Below, one piece after another: positions 20,153-31,717 of a stretch of DNA of 64,000 bases. The stretch lies in NCBI GenBank assembly GCA_029204225.1, contig CM055107.1:13652878-13716877 (forward strand), in the 5' to 3' direction. Source of the stretch: Diphasiastrum complanatum (taxonomy: Eukaryota > Streptophyta > Lycopodiopsida > Lycopodiales > Lycopodiaceae). Positions within the stretch are counted from its first letter, which is position 1. The number at the start of each line of letters is the position of its first letter. The notes under the pieces were generated by a model. It did not search any database. It was given only the letters and a program-made list of their open reading frames with translations, and was not told the origin of the DNA. The position numbers were made by a program, and so were the translations under genes.

Positions 20153-20685
20153 CCCCTTTGAGTCTTACAGGGCACGTTGAGTGCACCCGAGTCAGCTTTA
20201 CAACATCATCCCCTCGTTTGAGAAAGTTGATGTCCTCATCAGGGCCAAACTAGAACCTAAGACTCATGGCACGGGCTTAATTCACCGGCCAGACTTTATT
20301 CACATATACAAGGGCACGGGCTTGATTCACCAGCCAAAGGAGACCAACTGTAAAGAGAAGTAATGATATTGTGTTTGCACCTAGCACAAGAAAAGTGTGG
20401 ATCTAGTTCACTTACGTAAAACCTGTGTAAAGCTGCTGCACTTAGACATTAGACTGAAGCTCACTCCTCGATGAGAAATGCTGCTTACTTTATTAACATG
20501 AAAGAAACAGGTACTTACGGCTCCCTTAAGCCTCAGATATGTCGTTTTTGTCGCACGTCTGGATGAGTCCCCTAGGACTCTAGATATTTCGTTTGGTCGC
20601 CCAGGTTGAGCTCCTTGAGCTCTGTATCGGCACTTAGATTCACCTCTAATGTAGAAGCTGCAGGCAATGTTGGCTCCATTTGACC
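20153..20685 (-). mobile_element. Gypsy element: region between protease and 3' LTR, no pol
   Basis: No reverse transcriptase, RNase H or integrase motif is present. Part (about 20570-20690) is a tandem duplication of the end of the protease ORF (20740-20860 region: EPTLPA, ELKELNL). The element therefore has gag and protease only. Confidence 0.55.
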
Positions 20686-22785
20686 TCACGTCAGCTGGTT
20701 TGTCACTGCTGGATGTCCTTCTTTAAAGAAGTGAGCTTTCGCTTGGTCACACAAGTTGAGCTCCTTGAGCTCTGCATCGGCACTTGAATTCACCTTTGAT
20801 GTAGAAACTGCAGGCAATGTTGGCTCCATTTGGTCCCGTGTCAACTGGTCTGTCACTGTTGGTTGTCCTTCGTTAAAGAGGTGAATGAGATTGGGAGGGA
20901 TGTTTGGCTCAGGTTCATTTGTGTTGTTCTTTTCTACTTGGTCCCCTGGCACAACTCTGACGACACAAGGTCTCCTGCCATTATATAACAACACAAGGTT
21001 AACCCCTTTTGCCAAGAAGGCCACCACATGTTCGTTAAACCAGCTTAATCCCAAAATAGTGTCGAAGGCATCCATCTTCAAGATTGTAAGCGTTAGTCTA
21101 TTCTTCCAGGTTCCTAGGGAGATTGGTAAGTTAGTTGCCAATCTGCAAGTGGTCATTGTACCTTTCGTGGTCTCCACACAAATAGGAGTCACATTTTCTT
21201 CACATTGGATGTCCAATTCCCCTATCAGTTTTTATGACAAGTAGTTATGTGACCACCCCAGGTCTACCATGAAGTAAATGATCTTGCCTTGAATATAGCC
21301 TTTCAAGTACAATAACTTTGATCCTCTCGCAGGAGTCGCCATGAGATGTTCACAATACGCTGCAAGTGTCCCTATCTGTTGTAAGGCATTTAGGTCAGAC
21401 TCCGTCAAATTCGTTTTTGGGTCCTCTTCGTCATCCTGTTCACCATCTTCTTGATCAAATGCCTCTCTCTCCATCTCATCAAATCCTTCAATGGTAGCCA
21501 TGATTTGCTTGTTCAATGGTTTGGGGCATGACCTCCAAGAGTGACCTTGCTGATGACAGTTGAAGTAGCGCATGGAACTGCCCACTATTGGTGAGCTGTT
21601 GTTGTGACTAGCTGAAGGTCCAACATTGTTTCTTCTCTTAAAAATGTTCCCTCCATTGTTGCCTTGGTTGCCAAACCTTGTTTTTGTTGGGAATTTGTTC
21701 ACGCTACTCGAGGCTTGGTTGCCATTTGAAGCTGAGTCCCCCCTTGAAAAGAAGCTCAGACTCGATCTGAATCCACTAAATACTCTTGTTGAGGTTGCGG
21801 GAGCAGCTGATGCCAATGTGCTCTCATAATCAGAAACCATTTCAGCCACCCGAATAGTTGAATTGAAATCATGGGGCATGTATCTGTCTATTGCATGCCG
21901 GGTCCAAGACTGCATTCCAGACAAGAGGTAATGAGCTTTGTCCGCCTCGGACATATCTTCAATAACCCATACACTTTGTTTGAATTTATTGAGGTACTCT
22001 CGCAATGACCCTTTCTGTTTGGGCCCCGATAATTCTGTTTTCAATCTCATGTGTGAATCCCTTCAGTATGAACTCCTCTCGTAACGTGGTTTTGAATGCG
22101 TCCCATGTCTGGAAATGCATTCCTGCCATCCGGTACCAATTTGTAGTGTAGCCCTCAAAATATGCTAATGCCAAGTCCGTTCTTTCTTCCTCAGGAGTGT
22201 TCATCAGACGGAAGTAATGGTCCATGTGAAACAACCAATCTTCCACAATTCGAATGTCACGATCTCCTTTGAAAGTAGGTGGTGCTTTTACTTTGGCAGT
22301 CTTCTTTGGGCCTTCCGTGTTTTGCGCTCGTGGTTCTCTTGGTATCTATGGAGGAGGCGCCACTGCATTCCCTCTAGTTGCCTCCAACTCTTCAAACCTG
22401 GCTTCGAGTTGTGTTAGCCTGTCTCTCATTTCTCTAGCAAGGTTAAATTGAGTAAGGTTCATGGTTCGCAGGGATGTTTGCCATCTTTCCTTTCTGTTTC
22501 TCTGTCCTTCTTCACCTCGCTAAGCATAGCCGTCATTGCGCTTGATAAGTATTGCCGCATCTTCACTTCAAAGAGGTCTTGTTGCGCCTCTGGCAAGGGT
22601 TCGTCTCTTGGTGTAGGTTCAGAAGGGCCACCCATCTTTTCTTGGAGAGGTGCCATTGTGGAGTGCATACGCTCTTTCTTTCTCGACTTGGACTTGGTGC
22701 CATCTCGATGCATGCGGGAGCTGTATTCTTGAGCCAGCTCTTCTCCATCCGCCAATGCTCGTAACTCATCAAGGTGGTCCTCCAT
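20686..22785 (-). pseudogene. Gypsy gag and protease
   Basis: ATG 22785 starts MEDHLDELRALADGEEL; an acidic/basic N-terminal part follows. The capsid-like gag (22246-21986 joined by a frame change at about 22040 to 22050-21232) has MEDWLFHMDHYFRLMN, LALAYFEGYTTNWYR, GSLREYLNKFKQSVWV and MSEADKAHYLLSGM, as in the retrotransposon gag family PF03732. The zinc knuckle is YFNCHQQGHSWRSC, with its first Cys changed to Tyr. The protease reads YFMVDLGWSHNYLS, where the usual D-S/T-G is D-L-G, so it is probably inactive; then FDTILGLSWF as in gypsy proteases. The C-terminal end (20686-20880) contains two tandem copies of an about 165-bp unit. Stops at 22459 and 21232 and the frame change show decay. 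Confidence 0.8.
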
Positions 22786-23600
22786 TATAGTAAGAGATGT
22801 ACTTCCAACAGATTATCACCTCAATCCTTTTTATTCTTGAAACTCTCCCTCTGTCGGCCAGGCCCCACAACTCTCTTTTCTTCTTTATTAAATCAGCTTC
22901 AATGAAAATATCCCTTCCTCAAACTTAGCACGCCCACATCACCTGAGAGCCAAGTAGGAACCAGGTCATTTTGTCCAAGCAAGCACACAACAAACAGAAC
23001 ACACCAACCAAAGCAAACACAGAGGATTCCTCTCAAGCCACAAACCCCCCTGAGACTAGACGTAGGAACTTTGCCTAGCCGCGCCCACACAACTCTATCA
23101 CAGAATTAGCCCACGAGGAAACATCCATTCAACCATCCGTGCTTTCACCATTAAGCAGCACATTGCCTCAGTCACGCCCCACCACTTTTTGGTCGATAGC
23201 CCTTATAGCTAAACGATCGGCAGCTATCCCGCACAGGCAGCTAACCACCCATGCTTTACACCCGAATTTGAGCAACATCTCTGTATCAATGGCTAACCCG
23301 TACAATTTGAATATGTCGCCCCGCACCCCACAAGGTACAGACCGTGCTTTCACCTACCTAGGCAGCACTTTGTCTCATCCATCCTACGTGCAGACAGTGC
23401 CAGGCCCGAACCGCGAGAACTGATCGTGCTTACACCTGGAGGGCAGCACTTTGACTCATCAAGTCCCCCGTTCTACCGACCACCCCGACCGTGGACACAC
23501 ACGTGTTTACACTGTGGGCAGCACCTTGCGCAACGGTTGTCCTGACAAATCCCTAAACGTGGCCATCCCTGTGAGACTTGTGTAGCTGACCGGCTAGTCG
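22786..23600 (-). mobile_element. Gypsy element: untranslated leader with LARD-like repeats
   Basis: From the primer-binding site to gag. 23100-23560 holds, in minus orientation, the same GTGCTGCC...GTAAGCACGG and TTTAGCTATAAGGGCTATCG blocks found in the LARD leader (8500-8840, 40300-41030). The LARD elements thus share their leader with this gag-bearing family. Confidence 0.65.
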
Positions 23601-23612
23601 GCTCTGATACCA
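23601..23612 (-). promoter_or_regulatory. tRNA-iMet-type primer binding site (Gypsy)
   Basis: Minus-strand TGGTATCAGAGC, followed by CGACTAGCCGG as in the LARD family; two bases from the LTR end at 23615. Confidence 0.85.
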
Positions 23613-23614
23613 CA

Positions 23615-23852
23615 TGTTGCACCGGAGCCTCAAAGGGCGCTAGGACTTGAGCGGTTTTCCCAACACACGCTTAAGTCTAACATTCATCCATCATGCACTT
23701 ACGGAAAAGCCAACTCAAAAACGTAACAAGCTTAACCATTCAGACTTAAGAAAACTGGAATCCTAACCAACCTGAAAGCCAACTCATAATCCGTCCCCAA
23801 AAGGTAACCAAAGGCAAAGACAAGCCACACATGAAACCCAAGGCATAGTGGT
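23615..23852 (-). mobile_element. Gypsy 5' LTR, truncated
   Basis: About 238 bp matching the end of the LTR at 19289-19525 with roughly a dozen differences. It is cut at 23852 where a plus-strand Gypsy pol fragment begins. Confidence 0.75.
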
Positions 23853-23859
23853 CCTATTA

Positions 23860-25740
23860 GGGCTAAACCCTATCGATCTAATCATGTCTATCGTGAGAGG
23901 ATTGACGAACATATTAAGAAATTGTTGGATGCTGGTTTCATTTATGAAGTTCACCATACTGATTGGATATCACCCATTGTAGTTGTATCCAAGAAAAATG
24001 GCAAGCTTCGTATGTGTTTTGATCTCAAAAACCTTAATGCGGTTACGAAGAAAGACCATTTTTCCTTGCCTTTAACGACCCAAATCCTAGAGGAAATGAT
24101 AGGAGCTTTCAGCTTTCAGCTTCTTGGATGGATTCAGTGGGTATTTCCTTGTTCAAATAGCCCCTGAAGATAAACATAAAACGGCCTTTGCAACAGAGAA
24201 TGGGGTTTATGCTTATAACGTTATGCCTTTTGGCTTATGCAATACCCCTTCAATGTTCCAAAGGGTCATGCAACTGGCCTTTCAAGATCTATTACATCGG
24301 ATTGTGGAGATTTATCTCAACGATCTAGGTGTACATTCCTCCGCAGCTACGCACCTTGACGCCCTGGAGAAAATCTTCATTCGTTGTCGTAGATTTGGAA
24401 TCTCACTAAACCCTGATAAATGCCAAATATGGGTCACCCATGGAGTCGTACTTGGGCATATAATTTCAAAGGACGATATTTCTACCGACCTGTCAAAAAT
24501 CAAGGTTATAGTGGAAATGCCCTTACCTACAACAGTGAAGGAAGTATATGTCTTTCTTGATCATACAAATTATTATCGCATCTTTATAGTTGACTATGCC
24601 GGCAAGACACGCCTCATTTATTTAGTTGTGGTAGATCCTCGCTGGACCGAAGAATGAATTAAGGCCTTTGAGGAGTTGAAAACAGCCCTCACCACTGCTC
24701 CCATACTCCACTCGCCAGATTACACGAAAGAGTTCCATGTGCATACTGACGCAAGTAACTATGCCATTGGAGGTCTTCTTGCGCAACCGGACGAGTATGG
24801 CAAAGACTTCTCAATACGTTTCTTGAGCAGGCAACTGGTGCCTGCTGAAGTAAACTATACAACCACCAAGAGAGAAGCATTGGCGATTGTCTACGACATT
24901 ATTTATTAGGCCAGACCTTTGCGTTCTACACAGACCATCAAGGCCTTCTATAAATCGTTAATAAATCCTGTAAAACGGGACGTATAACTCGATGGCTGTT
25001 GATTTTAGAGGAATTTAATTTTCGCATAGTAGTTCGGAAAGGGACCCAACATTTCATGGTGGACCACCTTTCCAAACTACCAAGTGTTGAAAAAGTAACT
25101 GCACCAGTCAACGATGATCTCCCTGATGCATGCCTTTTTCAGATCGATGCTACACCCTTATGGGCTGAGGAGATTACTCAGTTCTTCACAATTGGTAGAC
25201 TCAAAGAAGGCTTGAGTACGGCGGCAAAATTTTTTTTTTTGCTAAAAGCAGTGCCCTTTCAGTTAATTGTGGGACAACTTTACAAAAGGGGCATTGACTA
25301 TATCATTCGTCAATGTGCTTATGAATCTGAGATACGACCTATCATATCTCAGGCCCATGAGGGCATTGGAGGTGGCCACTTTTTTGCTGAAGCCATATCG
25401 AAGATTCTTCGAGCAAGATTGTGGTGGCCATCTTTGTTTAAGGACACGTTTGTTGTCATTAAAGCGTGTGATGTTTGTCAACGAGCCAAGAAAAACACCA
25501 AAGCAGACTTCATGCCACTGACTCCCATTATAGAAGGCAAAGCCTTCCATAAGTGGGGAATTGACTTTGTTGGACCAATCAGTCCAATACATACCCAAGC
25601 TCGTTACATCCTCATAGCCACAAATTACGCCACTAAGTGGGTGGAGGCTCGAGCAACGAAGGATGCCAATGCAAAAACAGTCGCGTGTTTTCTTACGAAA
25701 ACATTATTACACATTTATATCGTAAAAATTTATGATGAAT
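23860..25740 (+). pseudogene. Gypsy pol: RT, RNase H, integrase N-terminal half
   Basis: In order: PYRSNHVYRERIDEHIKKLL, LDAGFIYEVHHTDWISP, VVVSKKNGKLRMCFD (RT), VMPFGLCNTPSMFQRVMQ, IYLNDLGVHSSA, LNPDKCQIW, GHIISKDD, DHTNYYRIFI, KAFEELKTALTTAPIL, FHVHTDASNYAIGGLLAQ and IRFLSRQLVPAEVNYT (RNase H), then GTQHFMVDHLSKLP, the HHCC zinc region with CDVCQRAKKNTKADFMPL, and KWGIDFVGPISPI (first integrase Asp). The RT box is YLND where active enzymes have Y-x-D-D, so the first Asp is lost. Frame changes at about 24160, 24657 (TGA) and 24910. It breaks in mid-integrase at about 25725, where a gene B relic starts. Confidence 0.9.
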
Positions 25741-26979
25741 GTTAGTAATTGATTAATGTCAATAAATAAATTGCTGGAATTGTTATATGCTAGACTTTCT
25801 CCTTTTGAGCAATACACTTCATTGATATGAGATGGATTACCAATTATTGTCTGCATACCTTGGTTTAACATGTCTCTTTTTTTTTAAGATGAAATGGTCA
25901 TGGGATTGGAAACTTTTTAATACTTACCTGTGCAAATGCCCCCTTTATCATCTCGAACACTGTTGCATATGCTTCTCTACTAATGTTAGAAAAGTCACAT
26001 GCCCCCCGAAGCAATGTAGTGTCTAATATTTTTCAACTTCATTCATAATGCTATCAGTAACTGAAGCCTTGATCTTTTTCATTTTGTTATTGTTTAACAT
26101 TGATTTCATAAATTTAGAAGTCAAGATAGAGCCTAGTGAGTTTCCAATCGAAATCTCATCGGCCAAATGGTCTTCAACAACCAATGTTGATCTGCATTGC
26201 AAACATAATATTCATAAAAATGTCAATAGAAATTTGTCACTCATAGTATTCATAGTAGTATAATAAACAAATCAACAGAAAGTTGAAATGAATAAATAAT
26301 AAAACTAGTGATTATGGATGAATCAAAAAGTTCAAGCAATATTTAATACCAAATAAGCTATAACTTACTTGAATGCATGGATTCGTCTTTTTATATGACC
26401 TCCTCTGGATGATAGATCACGTATATCCTTGGTTACCAGTCTTTTCCTCTTATTGCCTTGGACCTTTTTGTTGAGCACATCCATATCTTTAACAAGAGAC
26501 AAATATGCCAATACGCATGGATTGAAATGCAATTTTTATCTCATCGTTACTAGTTGCACAAAGATGCAAAGAAGATTTCAACCTTGTGATCTCCTTCTTG
26601 AGCATCTCATTTTCATCCAAACAAGTTTTCAACTTTGTAAATTTTTCTTCGCACTCCCTTGATATTTTCTTTGATTTCTCTTCCAAATAATCTATTCTTT
26701 GCATTGCCATAGAGCATCAAATTCTCACAGTAACCGAAAAGGCCATTTTTGCCATGACACATAGAGATTATTAACCGACTCACCAAATGAAAATCTGGAT
26801 GTTGCAATGAACATAACATGATACAATGTTCCTGATGACCATAAATCTACATGCTTTAGCTTTTCCTCTCTGTATCAGACCATATCAGAAGTTGTCAATT
26901 TGGGTTGCTTTGAATTTCTTGTCCTCAGCGGAGCATATTCTAGTGACAGATCCACATGAAAATGATAAAGCTTTGTCAT
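25741..26979 (-). pseudogene. gene B, second subfamily, copy at 26 kb
   Basis: The start is at 26979 (MTKLYHF in the twin copy). A coiled coil at 26710-26489 reads RIDYLEEKSKKISRECEEKF and KTCLDENEMLKKEITRLKSS, then the Arg/Lys-rich GGHIKRRIHAF end of exon 1 with splice donor GTAAGTT at about 26365. Exon 2 (about 26195-25925, broken) carries the HVTF...SREAYATVF segment (ACDFSNISREAYA) shared with copy 5. The rest stops at the Gypsy junction. Nearly identical to 51160-52406 over its length. Confidence 0.55.
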
Positions 26980-27379
26980 CAATACAATATTATAGTAATA
27001 AACAACACAATGACAATAACAAAGTTGGAGATGGCGCTCACCCTACTAAAGATAGAGATGGCGCTAAACACTTGTTTGACCCTAGAGATAGAGATGGCGT
27101 GGACTTTGTTTCAGAGATGTCACTCCTAATTCAAATTTTTGTGTTCCCAACTTTTGGGAGGGAATATTTCATCATTTTAAAAATTATATTTTAAATATGG
27201 ATAAGCATCAGTAAAGTTTGATGTGACTAAACTAAGGTGCATTCATTTACATGGAAAGTTGTATGGGCAGAGGCGTAAAGAAGTTAGAAAATGATATTAT
27301 AACTACTTTATAATTATTTTTCTCTATCCTACATGGCATTTCTTATAGGGCCCTCTTTGGGCCCATATTTTCTCTAATG
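26980..27379. mobile_element. gene B upstream region with subterminal repeats and element terminus
   Basis: Three repeats of GAGATGGCGCT or GATGGCGTGG with spacers (about 27030-27100), then CCTACATGGCATTTCTTATAGGG and a terminus TTTTCTCTAATG at 27379. The same order (repeats, ACATGGCATT, CTCTAATG) is seen before 52833, 58052 and 63157, so this looks like the transposon end next to gene B. Confidence 0.5.
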
Positions 27380-27965
27380 TGCTACAATACCTATAAACCG
27401 AAATGGTTTCGGACATAGCAGATCAGATAAAGGCAAGAGCATTGCAGTACCTGAAGGATCTCATAAAAGTTCGACAAGAGAATGAAGAGCGCCAGCAAGA
27501 TTTGTGCTAGACAGCGCAACTTCTACGTTAGAAGAGTTTTGTGGATTCAGTGGAGAATCACAAACATTCGAGGAAGCAATTGAATGTCCAGAGAAGGACA
27601 AATGAATCCAAGCCATGAATGAGGAGATGGAATCCATGAGGAAGAATGAGGTATGGATGTTGCAGCCATTATCGGATAAGCGAAAGACTGTAAACTGCAA
27701 GTGGGTATACAAGCTAAAATTTGGACCGAATGGAGATATTTTTAAGTATAAAGCCAGACTTATAGCGAAGGGGTTTTCTTAGAGATATGGTATTGACTGT
27801 GCTGAGACCTTCTCTCCTTCCATAAAACATTCATCTCTACATCTACTATTTGCATATGCAGCTGCTTATGATCTTAGGAATCACATCATGGACGAAAAGA
27901 CAGCGTTCTTGCATGGTGAGCTAGACAAAGAAGTCTAGAGAGCTCCCCCTGTCGAAGCAGTTTGC
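27380..27965 (+). pseudogene. Copia-2 RT N-terminal fragment
   Basis: The plus frame reads TFEEAIECPEK, IQAMNEEMESMRKNEVWML, VNCKWVYKLKFGPNGDIFK, YKARLIAKGFS, a TAG, RYGIDCAETFSPS and AFLHGELDKEV, a further TAG, RAPPVEA. This is the N-terminal half of a Copia RT (PF07727 type), ending before the YVDD box. A copy lies at 52834-53310. Confidence 0.85.
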
Positions 27966-28905
27966 ATCGGGCCACAAATATTGCTATGTACAAGGTCTAA
28001 CAAGTCCTTGAAGTATGAACTGAGTCTTAAATGAAAGGGCTTCTAGAATGCTTACTGATAATACAGTTTTAACATGGACAAGTTGACTTGTTGACAAACG
28101 GCAGATCTTGTTCTAGAGTCTGACCTGACATTTGCTTAAAAATATTAAAGTTGAGATGTCCAAGTCTGAAATGCCGCAACATATCAGTTGATTCAGAAGT
28201 GCATGTGTGAAGAGCTTGACTATTAGAAGAGTAGCAATGGTTGAGTTTGTAAAGATAGACACTTCTTCTTTCGAAGACTAGAACCTTTCATTTTTTGTCA
28301 AGAATTATACAACCTTCTATATCGAATTTGACCCTCTGACCTAATCAATAATTCTGCTAATTGAGAGCAGATTCTTGGTCAGATTTGGAGATTTCACCTA
28401 TCTGAAATTTGACTCTGACTGTTCCTTCACCTTTGATTGAATTAGATGAGTTGTCTCCAAGTTGCACAACATGAGTGTGAGTGAATGACTTGTAGTCCTT
28501 GAACCAGTCGCGATGGTGAGTCATGTGTTGAGTTGCTCCGGAATCTAGATACCAGGGATTGATATCATGTTGTTCTCCTACTTCGATGCTTCATCTTCGT
28601 CTTGTTGCTGGATTGAGTGACTGGTTGTTGCACTATGTGCTTGTTGTTGAAACTACTAATTTTGTTTTTTGTTGTACTTCAAAGTTCGGTAGTCCTTGAT
28701 TTTATGGCCACTCCTCTTAAAGTATCTGTAGAATAGTTTCTACTTTGGTTGGAACGATGAAGAGGTTGAATTCAATCCTGAACCTTGGTCCATACTGCAT
28801 GTTGCTCTTCTTGTTAGTATATTCTAAATTGGTAGATCTCTTGGATCTAAACTTTTGATTTTTTGAAGGAGGATATCCACTTGAAAGATGTGCAGTTTGC
28901 ACTAT
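27966..28905 (-). pseudogene. Copia-3 gag-protease-preintegrase fragment
   Basis: The minus strand, in order: a zinc knuckle relic KRSGHKIKDYRTL with Cys lost (28690-28740), the protease WYLDSGATQHMTHH (about 28545-28500), TVRVKFQIGEISK, and RLGHLNFN from the GAG-pre-integrase region (about 28150). Many stops. It lies head-to-head with the Copia-2 RT fragment, so two Copia pieces were joined in opposite directions. Confidence 0.7.
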
Positions 28906-28907
28906 TC

Positions 28908-29590
28908 ATGCAAAAGTTAGATTAATAGAAAAGATCATTTATCTTCATATAGTTTTTGCTTGGAATAGTAAGCCAGCATCATCAACAAAGAAAGTTATCT
29001 CTCGATTGGAAAATGTTTTATCAAAAGCAAGACTTCGTAAGGGACATGTCAAATTTCAAAAAGATGAAATGCTTTCAAGAAAGAATGGGAATATGCAAAC
29101 TAAGCCAAGAATAGGAGGAACAAAAGCACGTCGATTCCTATCAAATCATATGCTTCTAATATTCAACACTCAGTATGGACATATATTATTGCTGCCACTC
29201 AGGACTTCGAGAAAGATGGCAAAACTAGAATAGTACAAGCTGATGTATGGAAGAAGCTTGATAGTATGATTGCTATTTTAAGAAAAGATAAATACTCTGA
29301 TATTGATAAGAAAGCTGTACAAAGGACTTGTGTCAAGTTTGTTAATGTAGTATCAAAAGCATGGGGAGAAGACCACATCACTCATTACATGGTTAGTATA
29401 AATTCTTCAAGATGCTTTCGAATTCCCATATATATTTAGATCCAAACATAAGATTGACATTATGGTTTTGACACCTGCAGCATATACTAAAAGATCATAC
29501 AACATTTTTTGCAAACACGTATGGAAGCCTGAGTGTTTGGTCATCACAAGGGATGGAGAAGTCACATTGGCAAGCACGAGCAGCATTTGA
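28908..29590 (+). pseudogene. gene B copy 2: C-terminal part
   Basis: Same 5' breakpoint and order as copy 1, without the 210-bp insertion. It reads FAWNSKPASSTKKVISRLEN, KGHVKFQKDEMLSRKNGN, DVWKKLDSMIAILRKDKYSD, KAVQRTCVKFVNVVSKAWGE, DHITHYM, and after an intron-like stretch with GGTTAGTAT at the donor, FCKHVWKPECLVITRDGEVT to TGA 29590. Frame changes occur at about 29150 and 29275. It converges on gene A copy 2. Confidence 0.6.
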
Positions 29591-29969
29591 TCTAAATACA
29601 CAACATGGAGGAACCAATGAAAAACAAAACTACATTTGTCAATTGTTTCAGTGGTTCTACCGCAAAGTTCATATTCGACATATAACAAAGTCCACACAAT
29701 ACAACAAGTTTCGAAAAGCATGCAAGTTCATACAGGAAGAGAAAATTAGATGATTGCTGACTAGAAGATAACAAAGACATTCAATCATCATTGTCATCAA
29801 ATCATGACATTTTCAGAATTGCTTGCAAATTCATTGAACAAGAGACGAGAAATACTCAATATAAATGTGTGACATGTTCAGAACTGCATGCAAATTCATG
29901 GAACAAGAGAGAGGAGAAATACTCAATGTAAATGTATTGATTGTATTATAACAAAATACAAAGTGTCCA

Positions 29970-31440
29970 CTATTCATCATCAGCTTGTGTGTCAACATCT
30001 ATGGCTGCATTGTCATGAAGAAATAATCTGCTAGAGTATGCATCTAATAGATGTGCATTATCCTTATTTCCACTAAGTTCAATATAAGTAGAGTACAATG
30101 AATAATGGGAGCTCCTTAAAGGAACATTCCTATCAATAAAACTTAAAATGTTCAAAACATAGATCTTTTGACAAAAATGATCTTATTTGTCTTAACAAAT
30201 TTGTGTCCTCCTAGAGAAAATGATAAAGCTTTAACTGCCATTATCAGACTCTCCCCAATTGGGCTTAGCTTCGAATGAACAATACAAATCTCATTCTTCT
30301 CAAAATGCCTAAGATAGTGGCCAAGTCCACTATCCTTTGGGAATAAGAATGCATGTTGTCTGTAACCACCTCGTCTCGAAGTCATCAATTATGAGAGCAT
30401 CCTGCAATACGAAATATGTTAAAAAAAATTCATTCAGTAGTTAAGAACATTCTAATGCAAGGAAGTTTGAACACTTACACATTTTTCATCATCATCAACA
30501 ACCTGATCAGGATGATCAATATTATGACCACACCTACTGAAGTAGAACCATCTGTGAAATGCATTAATGATGGACGAGAGAAGCCCATCTAGATGCCATG
30601 AATTCTTCATCGAATAGTCTGCCTCGTCCATGCTCATCAATATTTGATAAAGTCCTAGACAAGCACTTTTCACCGGTCATAAGTCCCTCCTCATCATCAT
30701 AATCAATTCCAGCAACAAGGTCATCTGTTTCAAAATCTACAAAGTCGGAGAATTCAGAAATTGTGCCAGATAATAAACATAGCACCTTATCTTCATGATA
30801 GTAAAAAAAACTGACATAAATCAGTTGTAGTAAAATATACGTCATTATTTATATAATATACTGACAAATTGAAAAGACATTCAGACTCATCTATAGGGAT
30901 CAATTCATCAACAGATGTTACATCAATAAAGTCACTATCCTTATCAGGGGTGTCGATTAGAAAGTGACTGATATCCTTAATAGATGACTGAACAGAGGAT
31001 GATGCAATATGAGAATCAACAGTAGAAACTTCCTCATCATCTGGGATCTGACCTAACAGGAAAAGTACAAAACCACTCTGGTATTCAACCAATCGACATT
31101 TTTTGTTGCAATAAGGACACGTTGAACTGCTTTTAAAAAGATCAAACAATTAGGAGAACATTCTATCTAGTCTCTGTTTAAAAGCTGGGAAGAAATGAAC
31201 AAGATCAGTATACTGCATGTATGAGAGTGAACCTATGGAGATAACAAGTTTATTAAGTATATCCCTAAATCTAACATAATGTTCATAAAATACGTCAGAA
31301 TTGGGTTGTGTAGTCTTAAAAACATGTAAATATGGCCTAAATAGTTGTGGAAGTAGTCTAGATTTCTTGTCTTGCAGTTTACTCTTCCTGAGTACACATC
31401 AAACCAGGTGTACAGATTTAGACAAGAACTTATCCTAAGC
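29970..31440 (-). pseudogene. gene A copy 2 (unknown transposon protein)
   Basis: Segment by segment homologous to copy 1. From the right: RPYLHVFKTT-like remnant (31350-31290 in broken frame), FDLFKSSSTCPYCNKKCRLV with a C-x2-C-x3-C arrangement, EYQSGFVLFLLGQIPDDEE, DISHFLIDTPDKDSDFIDV, FYYHEDKVLCLLSGTISEF, DFETDDLVAGIDYDDEEG, an intron (about 30400-30475), and the last exon with GGYRQHAFLF, GLGHYLRHFEKNEICIVHSK and ELSGNKDNAHLLDAY to TAG 29970. The start codon and first ~20 residues are missing. A frame break lies in the T run at about 30803 and another at 30155. Confidence 0.65.
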
Positions 31441-31717
31441 ATACTGGCTAGGGCAAGGCTTCAGCCTCCCGTTGTTGATGATGGTGCAAAGGATGATGTA
31501 ATTATACTAAATAAAGACTAGAACAATACAAATAAGATAGAACAAAAATAGATTGCACATGTATAGAATTCATAGAGAAATATACATTGGTATATCATAT
31601 GCTGCTCCATTTTATGAATTTGGGAGCACAAAATACATGTACTGATGCCCAACCTAGGCTTTCATTTCATTGAATGAAAAAGTCTATACACAGATTTTTA
31701 CTAAACTTTATTTGAAG
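31441..31717. other. no gene seen between gene A copy 2 and gene D
   Basis: AT-rich, with an AATAAA on the minus strand at 31707-31712 that fits the 3' end of gene D. Confidence 0.4.
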
